DNA of 64,000 nucleotides. Origin: Trichopria drosophilae (taxonomy: Eukaryota; Arthropoda; Insecta; Hymenoptera; Diapriidae). The position numbers and the translations under genes are program-made. Where the stretch lies: contig CM059582.1 in NCBI GenBank assembly GCA_030407085.1, positions 54,387,001 to 54,451,000 on the forward strand, given 5' to 3'. Within the stretch, counting starts at the first letter, position 1. Each line of letters opens with the position of its first letter. Shown here piece after piece: positions 27,301-39,300 of the stretch. Under the pieces are notes generated by a model. That model was not told the origin of the DNA. It did not search any database and worked only from the letters and a program-made list of their open reading frames with translations.

Positions 27301-30300
27301 GAATTGTATATAAATTGGATGTTCTTAAAAAATATCGAAATATAAAATTGTATAACGATTTAGATCACAGTATTTATAGTCTAAAATTTAGTACTACATG
27401 AGCAAATCTATGTATCAAAAGGGCTAATTGCATCTACCATATTAAAAATCCCAGAATTCAAGGTACAGTTCCAAATCATACTCCTATGCAGGGTTGGGTA
27501 AGTCAAAGTTAAGGACCTAAACATAAACATAGTTTATGTTAATTAACGTGATACACTGTGATGATGGTTTTAGTTCACTTGTCAACCATTTAACACTGTT
27601 TCTTGAATGACACCTCTTAAATCTCTTATAAGATAAATCTCGTATTCGACATGCCTATTTCTATACAAATAACTCATAAGTGTTAAAGGTATAAATTAAA
27701 AGATGAAAAGTAACTGAGTACCAAGTGAACAAATTTTAATTTAGCGAACTTTTTAAATTAACTTTAGCTTTTTAACTAAGCAGTACCCAACCCTGGTCAA
27801 ATGCAATGCCTAGTAACTGTGTTGTTAGATTTTTATAGACATTAAAAATATGTCTATATTTGAACAAATTAAACATGCAGGTTACTACAAATTAACTATT
27901 GTTCAATCGCTATCAATGAAGTTATTATGATGCATATTAAAATGTTACCTGAATGCAGATAAAGTGTACAAAGTCATAGATTTACTACGAATAATCTGAC
28001 ATTGATGAGTCACATTCTATAATTTAATAAAAATCTGGATTCTTAAATTCCGCTTTATTTAAGTAAAAAAGGATTGTTTCTCGTTTAGGTACGGTTCAAT
28101 TGTTTTTACCATGTACCTAAAATGAATCAATTTTAGTTACAACTATCGTCATTTCTATATGTAAGGTTTGCTAAGAATAGATCTTGATTTTTAAGATAAG
28201 CAATTGTCTTATTTATTACTAAACAAACCTTTCTAAACAAGAACTGTAGTTAACATGTTTATTTTCATACGCGAATTATAATATCAATGTATTATTTTGA
28301 TATATTATATTCTTCAGCAATATATCAGTTCGTAATTACGTAATTCGTAAATATTCTTGCGACATCATTGATTCAAACATGTTCGTTCATCAGGTGCACG
28401 CCAGATGACGAAGGTACATCAAATTAAAATAGAAAGCAATTTAATAAGAGTAAAAAAACCAAATCACACTTGTAGGCCTGAAGTAATGAAGTGTACTAGA
28501 GTCAGACATCATGGTTTATGTATCTCGCAATTTTTTCTTGTGAAACTATATCATCTACATCTTGTAAATAATTGTTGTAATAATAGAAATATTCATAAAA
28601 GATTTTTTAGTGTCTCGGCGATGGTTAAAGATATAATTATAAAAAAGTAGTAGCAGTGATGCTTAATATTATCCGTAAGTACATATACACATGTCATGAT
28701 TTCTGCTTTAGTTATATCTGTTTGTTTATTATTTGATATAAAAATTCTTAATTTCAGTATATTGATTTCAAAAACATCTAATTCTTTTTAGTTTAATTAT
28801 GCAACAAAAGCTGCACGATAAGCCGTCATTCTTTATTTTCTAACCATAAGATAGAACATTTTAATTGTCCATGGTATTATCTTCATGTAATGATTTATCC
28901 TTGCTCAATATTCATCTCTTTTTTACAAAAAGCACAATGATAAATATGCATTGTAGAATCCTTTACTTACACAACATATTGTAGGTTATATTATACTTTA
29001 TGTTGCTTAAACCCGTCTTTATTACAACGATAAAACCATTCAGGGATTCTACGAATTGCATATGTATTGTTTTCTTTATTGTACGAATTGTGTGTGGTAT
29101 ATGCATACACTTGATAGTAAATGATAAACGTGTCTTTGTGCAATGATATTATTAATTGATTCATAAATTCTTCTCAAACAACAACTTTTACGTTAATATT
29201 GTTATAAATATCGCAAAACTACGTTTCATACGTATAATTAGAAAACTGACAAACAAAGTTAGAAAATATTGTTGGGAGTTACGTGTAGATCACTTAACCC
29301 TAAACTGTCTGATTATTATAGGCTGTATAATGAATTGCTATTTATTAACATCCCGAGTAGAAATTTATTACGGCCCTGATCAGGGCCTGATCAAAAGCGT
29401 TACACCCCGATCAGGGCCTGAACAAATTTCTGCGCGGGATTCTATTATATACATACTACATCTTGTTAATGTTGACATTTTTACAAAATTATTTTTTTTT
29501 TTTTACAGTTTGAGTATTAATATTTCCATGGAAGAAATTGTTTAATATTTGAGCACTCTCTCTTCTACAAAAGTCATTGGAAATTGACAGCAGAGTATGT
29601 TAGACTTAATTGGAGTTAATTTAAGGTAGTTCTAATGTGCTTCGTCGATAAGGTAGACCTTTTCACTAAAATCCATAAATAAAAAATTACCGAGTAAAAA
29701 TGTCAAAATTCGGGCTCTATAAACGCAATGCTACTTACAATAGTCAGTTTCCTATAGGAAATACCAAAGACATTAATTGAGAACTGGCCAAAAATTTACG
29801 GAAAAAGTGATTTTACTTATTTCCAAAAATTCGAGGTTAGTTCTCAATTAATGCCTTTGGTATTTTCTAGAAAACCGTCTATATTAATTGGAATTGCTTA
29901 ATCATTCATCTTTAATTTAGGGTTTTTGGTGGAATTGCCTCCCTTACCATCGGACCACTTTAGAATCTCTTTAACGTCGTCTTATAAATGAGGCGCGCTT
30001 TTCAATTGAAATTTAAAAGAGTTGTGAAGCTCACTCTGTAACTCGACGTTATTTTGTAGCAGTTTCCACGTACAATAAGACCTAACTTTGACATTTTACA
30101 TACACGAACACATAAAAAATGATTGCAAAAATATTGGTAGAAGATATAATTTCGAAAAAAGACATTTAATACTTCATTATTAATAGGCACACACCCATAT
30201 GGAGTGGTTTCTTGTTAGGTAGTATTGAAGTTGAGAAGAGAAATGCACATCGATTATTTGATACAAATAGTAATTCAATTACTAAATTTTCAAAATTTAA

Positions 30301-33300
30301 TTGATTTCGTACTTTCTTTACTTTTAAATGATATAAAACGGAGTTGAAATAATGATCAGACATATAGAATAATATTTTATCATTTTGTTGCAACCATTTT
30401 TTTGTGGGAGTCTTTTAACTTCTAGTAGAACATTACAGTTACAGTAAAGTCCAGGTATAATTGCGTCTCGTTATATTTACGCCCCACCATATTTGTCCGG
30501 TTCCGTTATATTTACCTGTCACCGATCTTGTGTCTCCCCTTCTTGCGAGTAGGGGCCTCAGGAAGGGCCTGCTGTGACGTCAGGAACGTCACGCGACTGA
30601 GGGGAGTGGGAGAAGCGGCACTACACTTCTTTTGGTAAATATAATGAGACGGGAGGGGAAGGCGAAGAACCGAGTGGGTAAATATACCGAAATTACTGTA
30701 TTTAAGTAAGTGTCTATCCTAGAGCATGAGGTATGGAACTCTGAATATTCATATCTGAGTTTTTATCCGACCCAGAAATCAGCGGTAACAGAAGGTTAAA
30801 TTACATGTAACGAAAAATCTTACTTTTTTTTTTTAATTTACAAAAAATTTGTAAAAAAAACTAGTAATAACACTTTTTCGGGCTCTGTGGGACTCCAGAT
30901 AGGTAATAATACAAGGTTATTTAGAATTTGAATGTAGTATTTCTCAATTACAATACACTTTTTTACACGCTCGACATTGCCCTGATCAAATATTATAAGA
31001 AATCGCGTAAAGGTCATTAATTGAGGGGATGCGGCAAATAACGGAAGAACTCGAAAAATTACGTTTTGTGAAAAACATAAAAAAAATGTAGGAAAGTACT
31101 ATATACATATTATATCGAAAAAATGTTTGGCTGATAGTTAGATAATGATATTCTACATTAAATCATTATAGAATAATACAAAAAATTACACAGAAATCAG
31201 TAAAAATCTGCATCGTAAATTTCGAGTTATTCCGTTTTTCATATTATTGGCACAAGTTTCATATGTTGCACTTACTTTACGGACAGGAAAATAATTTATA
31301 CATAAATTATTCGTAGTTTTAATGACAAAAGAAACTTTTATTTATCACTTTTTGTTGGGAAATGATTATTTTTTAATATTTTTTTTATGAAATCTTACTT
31401 TTTCCGACAACACATATTGATTCTTATCCGAAGAATCATTCACTTCTTGAAATATGTTTTCATACCATAGTCGCGATTTCTAACTTACATATATCATCAA
31501 TGATAGTAAATCATTATCTTTTTCCCTAGACAATCCTGCATGGGTAATTACCCTTTTGTTATCGATGAACTGACGAAGACCGTTTTCCACACACTAAATA
31601 TTTCATCTTTTAGTTCATTATCTAGAAATGAAACCTTTACTTGTCCATCTGAAGTATAGAACAAACGTTTGTATGACTGGATTTTAAAAGAATTACTCTT
31701 TTGGCGTGGTTTAGAAAATGCGTGCTGTATAAATTCCGAATACCAGTCTTTTGTGATTTCTGAACCACTGATCACTAAAAATGGTTGAGGGTTCTTCCTG
31801 CAGTTTTGCATGATTTTCAAGTACGCTTCAACCGTTTCGATACATTTCATTCGTTGTTTAAGTAGACCATATAGGCCAAAATTACGGTCACATTGATTAT
31901 ACGAATGTCCGTGTACAGGAAAAATATGTTTGACGGAAACTTTGTGAACTTTACATAGCCATGAACAAAACATAACCAACAAATAGCTTTTTTTTGCACC
32001 CCGCAAGAATCCGAAAACAAAATGATTTTCTTTATAGTTTGAGATGGAAAATACATCTTAAGAAAATCGTCTATAAATGAGGCTACAGAGTTAGGTGATT
32101 TTGATGCAGAGTGTTCTAAAAACCAATGGAATGCGTTATTATTATCGTTATGACAATGAATATTAAAAACATACATCCATAATAATCGTTTATAAAATTG
32201 CGAAGTCACACTTATTTTTGGCAATGGCAAGTTCTGTCCATAATCAAACTCCAAAACTAACTCTGATTTATTTTTTTTGCATTGTTTGAGAATTGGCATT
32301 TTTTCTTTTTTATATTTTTCGACATTTTTCTCGTTTAGCTGAAATTCTTCAGTGCATGAATTATTTGGATCTTGACACAATTTAATTTTACATTCAGTAC
32401 AAAAATCATATACATCGGAACATGGCTGTTTGATAAAGTAGATACTATTTTCTCTGAACCATTGATTGTACGTATTTTATTGCATTCTTAAAGAAGTTCA
32501 TTGTAGTGTACTATTACAGAATTTCATTTCTTTTGGTTTTAAAGGACGGTATTCTTTTCATTCATTGATGAAGAGAAAGAATTATACAAATATACAATAA
32601 GTTCTGAATTACATGTAAATTTTGTTAATACAATATTTTGAATAACGATATAATTCTGAATAATTAGTCGGAATACTGACTTATTCCGTTTTTCTGATTA
32701 TCGCATTCAGTTTTGCGTTAAAAAACTAAATTTATACTAAAGTAAGTATCTTAAAATATGTAGCTACAAGTACATATTTTATTAATGCAATAATATAAAA
32801 AACCAAATAAATCGACTTATTCCGACAGCCCCTCAATTGTTGTCACCAGATAATTGCTTTAGCTTATGTTAAGCCTAAACAATTACTGGAAATATTGAAA
32901 ACATATTCTATAACTCCTTAAATGTGAAAAGGATCTAAATAATTATGTATTTATTGACAAGTATAAAATAAGCTAATATGTAAGAGTGTAAATACTGAAA
33001 TTATAGTATGGATTGTAATGGTTTGTCGAAGCCGGGCAAGTCCGTTGATAGTTGATGGAGTGACCGACATGACACAAACATACATAAGGAACGTTAATTT
33101 CAATTAAATTCATATTACCTTAGTTTTCTTTCAGTAAGGTCGATGTCAATGGAAAGGTATCAGAAGTTAAAACTAGGAAGAAAAATATTTGATCAGATTT
33201 AAAAGTAACGCATCGAGTGCGGAAATGTAGAGTAAGCAAGTCTTCTTGCGCGAGTTCAGCATTTTTAAAATATTGGCGTAAAATCCCAAGGTAGCTAATG

Positions 33301-36300
33301 CAATAATTTTAATCAGCTACAGTTTATGCTGCATAATGCATCAAAATTTACTTTTAAAACTATTGACCCTAATTCGTTACGTTACGAAATAAACGATACC
33401 GAATATTCTGGTAATCTTTGCTATTAATGCACTAAAATAAAAGTCACATAAGGCTGGATGCATCCGTTTCAAGGAGTATTAAGATTTGTAAACACTCTGT
33501 CTCGATAAACATTTGTGGAATCGAGCAAGTTTTGGGTATGTTACCTACTACCACATACAATTAGAATTTCATCAACTTTGGACAAAATATGTCATATCAT
33601 TGCAAGGTAATTGATAAACAGTTGCAATGTATTATTAGGTATTCCAGATGATCAGCTTTTTGATCCAGTACACTAATCTGATTTGCCTTTGTATCTAATA
33701 TTTTGGGGTCTTGAAAATATCCCGAGCAGAAATTTATTAGGGCCCTGATTAGGGCCTGACCAAAAGCGTTACACCCTGATCACGGCCTGAACAAATTTCT
33801 GCTCGGGATGTATTTGTAAACCAGTCGCTGTAGAGTCCTTCGATATGAAAATGAACTATTCTCACTTGTTTCGAATGGAATTTAAACTTGAAATACCTTC
33901 CTCTATTCAAATATTTTGCTGCCATTTTTACTTCATTCTATTTTCAAATGATCGCGCGTCGCACAGTGTCGAAAGTAAAGGCTCCGGAATGCGATACTTC
34001 CTCGACACGTGTTCACCACGGTAAAAAGAATACCGCTCCTTGATCATCCTTGTCGCCTGCTGCAGATAGGGGGAAAGCCGTTTACCTGTCTGCTGGAAAG
34101 TCGATGACTATGCCAACTATGAGCGGCAGTCAATGCGTGCCTACCGACCGGAAAAGGCAGCTTTCTTATCTTTCGATAAATTTAATAGCTAGTGTCAATT
34201 TTTGAAGTGCATGTTACAAAGTTTTCGTATGTACTTTGAATGAAATAGGAAGTAAGTGATATTTTGAGGTTCTTTTGTGTCGCCCAACGATGGACCGCCG
34301 AGATTTCACGCTTGCACATCTAGGATATCGAAGATCGTTGATTGATTTATGACGAGAAGTTGAAGAATGCCCATCAGATATGAATCAAATAACAGAAATG
34401 TGCGCGTTTTAAGAGCAGTGATGTGACTTTATCGTCGAGTGAGAGCTTCTGAGTTTTTAAACCAGACACGTCCGCGAAAGTCACCTGTAATACGCATTAC
34501 GTCCACACTTTGCTCTCGATCTATATAGCCGTAACGTTGTTTACTTTTGCAAGAACAAATCGTAATTAAACAATTTTGCAATATGTACTTTTCAGATAAC
34601 AATAATTGAAAAATAAAATTGAAAATTTTATTAATCGAGTACAATCGTGAATAGTTTGCCACTAATATTCAGCTAAACTGCGTCGGTATTGGGGAAAAAA
34701 GGAACTGTCACGTATTAATTGTGCAAAATATGCACAATTATATCTGCAGACGATGCACATTATAACAAATCTTCTGAATTGATATAAGTGACATTGAATT
34801 ATTACGGAATGTCATTATGAAACAATCTACGTATGCACGTAGCTCATCAAGTAAATGCGTGACATTATTTTTAATCTACTTTAATAAAAAATCCTTTTTA
34901 AAGTTTAATTGTAGTTTTTCTTTGCCTAAACGATCAAGTTTTTTAATGAACATTAGAATTCGTATGTTGACACCAATATGGTCTTTCAAAAAATGTCATA
35001 TTGTTTACGCGCAGAATAAACTTGGGACTGTCGACTGATAACTGTCACGATGGATTTGACATGTTTCGTTTATTGAATTACGGTGGAACATGTAAAACAG
35101 CTGTTTCTGGTAGGATTCATAATAAACATTATAGATACGCTTACTATGCATCGCAGTAAATTGCAACAAAAATGAAAATGTCTGTCGCTGCCAGTTATCA
35201 ATAAAATAATGGAAGCTTCAAATTACTTATAAGCCAATAGAATTCAACGCTAATGTTCTTGTCTCCATAATATTTACTCTCTTCTTTTTTAGTAAGCACA
35301 TATTGAAATAAGATTCATTTCAATAATTTTTTTGCTGAAACATAGAAGGACTTGTTTTTATTATGAGGTATACCTAAAAAGAACTGTTTATGAGCTGACC
35401 AACACCAGTATTTTCCATGCTTCAGACAGTATTAAAATCACACCACGTAATAAAATTAAATAAGAACATTTTAATACGTAGATTTCTCCATCAATTGACT
35501 AATTTTGGTAATATCTAGAGACTTCAAATTTAAGACTAAAGAGCGCTGTGAAAAATCACGTGGTATCGTCCTTTCTGGTAGTAGCCTCAGTAGGTCATTA
35601 GTATTCAAGCAGTGAGGAGTCAAAAAATCCGTTCCAGATGAATTTAAATTGTTTGGATCTACAACTGCAATTGTGGTGCATAAGTAAACATTTCAGATTT
35701 GGGAGTTAGCTACATTGTATAATATTTAATAATCTTTTTTTTTATTTGATTATTTCAAATAATTTTTTGATCATTCAAACATTCCTTAACCTGTGATATG
35801 CGTTTTAGTTTCCTAAAAACATACTTTAACAAAAAAGGTTTTAGTAGATTAGTTAAGTATAATTTAATTTGTCAACAATTATTTTTAACTTGTACCTTTA
35901 AAACGATTTTATTTCACAACCTCTTCATAACTTTACATTGCTTTAATTGGTTCAGGAATTATATTCAATGATAATTCAACAACACATATACCTATATTGA
36001 CAAAACGATAAAAAGTACTACTAATTATTTCATTTTATGTCGATAGCGTTATAATTTAATTTAAAAAAACTTTTAATATAATTGAGAAACACGACAAAAA
36101 CCAAACGTGAAAGTCATGTTTTTTTATATGGCAGACATATTTTATCGTCGCACTCCTATGAAAGTCCCGATTTCGTAATACTGGCTAAAACCGAACGATT
36201 ATAGTCGATTTTTAAAGAACGATTATGTGTACAATAAAAGGAAGAGAAAGGATTTGACTCATTTTTTAAAGAGCAAATTTTGGACGTAAATGCGAAATAA

Positions 36301-39300
36301 TTTAACCTAATTATATGGGTAATATCAATTAAATAATTAAATTAGAATGAGAAGAATAAAGAGATTCGTTTTGGCTGACAAAACCGAAAAAGACCCGAAT
36401 TGGAAGAGTTCGGACAATCTTTTGGCTGGAATATCAAGGATGAATAGTTCCGACGGCATCATTTGTGAGAGCAGCGAAGCCTCTGTGAAGGAGAAGAAAA
36501 ATAAACTAGACGCAGTTGAATCTTCGACCACTCATCACGGAATGACGTAATCAAATTAAATAATAATTAGGATATTGACATTTTTTACCAATTTATTTTG
36601 TCAAATCATGGCCGATTACGTCTTATAATTTTTTAAACTATTTTTACGTATTATAATATATATACCGGGTGACCCACGTAAGAATCCATATAATAAAAGA
36701 ATATTCTATTTAAGAATGTCATTTGCGCTCATCACGTATGTACTGGGCAAACAGTATGTATGCTTTGCAAAAAGCTTCTTCTTGTAAACTTTAAGACAAA
36801 TTTGTAGGTATTAGACGTAAAACACTACGCAAACATATTTTAATTTACAAACGAAACTAGTAAATTTTATAAATCACAATGCTAAAGGTACAACATTCGG
36901 ACGATAAAACCACGGTTATTTCAAAATTGAAAATGTCTTTCAGTGCACTGAATGATTTTTAGACGGGAGGCTTGGAAATAAAAAACTAGTACTTGAACAG
37001 TCTTTATTTGGGCTTTCCATTTTTGTATATTACAATTCCGGATTATTTACAAAACTTCTATAACGGTTTTTTAAGGACGCTTAATATTTAGAAAACTTCG
37101 TTAAAAGTGGCTGACATGGGGTGCTCTGTGGTTTCTGACTTCGAATATTGTCAGGGTTGGAGAAGTTGTTGTCATTACATAATCAAAAAGTCCATAAAAG
37201 ATATTGCAATAAGTATCGCTAAAAGTTAGATAGTATTTAAAGCGGAAAAATCCAGAAAACACGTGTTAGTAACCACTAATCGTAGAAAAGGTGCGAATGC
37301 AAACACATGTTGCGAAAAAACATAATAACTTTTATGATATTTGTCAACTTTGCCTTTGCGCAATGAGTTCTGAAGAAATTACAAAAATTAGAATATTTCA
37401 AAAAAAAAAAACAAGATAACATTGAGAACTATAATAACTTATAGCTTTTTGTTTTTTAACGTGTTATACAATGATATAAATTTCTTTTTTTTTTAATTTT
37501 GCCCTGACAAAATATCAGATATTATGCGCCATTTTTTATTTTTCATTGTGTCCCTCAAAATTTGGACTAGACGCTTTTGTGAAAAAAACTGGAATTTTAA
37601 TAATAGAAAGAACTCAAAATTTCTTATAATATCTGCGTGATTCACCGTTCTTGTTTTTCAAAGCATCGCACTAAAATAAATTTGAAAAAAATCTACCTTC
37701 ATACTTTGTTGAACACTTTCGCTTGATAAACATAGTTTTTCAATACAAATCGGTCGTCTTCTCTGAGAAAATCCAGTAAAACCCCCGATTTTTTATGGAC
37801 TGAGTTCTTTAGACAACCTAATAAGTTATTGCAAGTTGAATAGTTTGCGATTTCACTAAAATATTTTGACTGAAAAAGCAGTACAATGGGTTAAGGGGAA
37901 TAAATACTTCGTTCACGCTTGGTGTCAAAGAAATATAAAGAAACTTATTCCCAGGTGTACCGTCAACGACATGATCTAAATTTTGCTGCATATAATATGC
38001 CACGTGCAGATATTTTGTGTGAATTTTGCATCTTTGTGTTTCGTATAATGCACATGTGCATTATTATTTTATTTGCTTTTTTTGTTTTTATTCTGGCGAA
38101 CAAAAACAAGTATTATTTCGTTTTTTCTTGCCTGAGAATGAAAAGAAAAAGTAATATAGTGCGATTTAAATATATAAACATTTATAAAAAGATTTCAATT
38201 TCTTATAATCATTCCAAGATATCAAACAAACGCCAGTATAATTTTATTTTTTAATAACGTCAACATGTTTTGTTCATGTTCATAATTTCAGCAATATTAA
38301 ATAATTTTAGCAGTTACATAGTTAAACCAATAATACCCTATATTAAATATCAGAGGTCCTGAAACTATTGCTTTATAACTCCACAGCATAATATATATAA
38401 TATATATAATATGCCCAAAATACTATTTGACTGTCTTTAAAAAAGTGTCCAACATCCAGCGTCTTAATAACGTTCTTCTGAATACAGGACATACTGTGAA
38501 AGTACTATAATGATAATATGAACAATAATTGCATAAAAGAGAAAAGTTTCACTCTATCAGTGTTCTCGGTTTCCTTATTATTTACTAAGATATTTTAAAG
38601 AAAAATTCCATTTACTGCAAATGGAACAAAAAGAAGTTGTCGCATATTAAATTGGAAATAACTTTACCTAAACAGGTTTTTACAAACGGAAATCATTAAG
38701 ACTTGTCTCAAATTGGAATCTCATTATTCCTACGTATGTATATAGTAAACATTGTTTACTTAATAAAAATATAAAATATGAACAACATACGATGAAGTGA
38801 TATACTACGAAGAAAATACCAATATTATGGCAGCGTTCTAGTAGCGCTACTGTCAACTCAGACGGCAGCGTCGTTTACGAGGAACGCGGGAACGTGGGTA
38901 TGTCACAATCGGTCTGAATTGGACCACTTCCACTGCCTTAGAAATAAGGGTTATGTTTATTATGGGTGATTTTTTTTTTAATTTAAGTGCTAAAAATTTG
39001 AAAGTAATCTAAAATATATAAAATTATGCTTAATACAAAAATAATATGGAAATAAAAAAATACAAATAATAATTAATTCCTCAAATTCTACAGATTTTTG
39101 TTTTTAAATGTTAGTAGCAGCGCAGTGCTTTAAATAGGCTTGTAGTGCTGCTTATACCCTGTTGTGTATCTTTCAAATATTTGTTTTATTTTTTTAAGCT
39201 GTAGAAAATGTTTCCATAAAAGAAATAATAAAATAAATATTTTGTTCATGCGCAAAGCATTATTTAAGTACCTGTTTTCCAGCTTGATTTTCTTAGTTAT

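Noticed and set aside
28405..28650. 81-codon frame as another ACC N-terminal exon
   Set aside because: No donor in phase 2 and no FVLGE/FVLAD-like block.
29156..29545. 129-codon open frame
   Set aside because: It overlaps a 91-bp repeat and a poly-T run, with no family resemblance.
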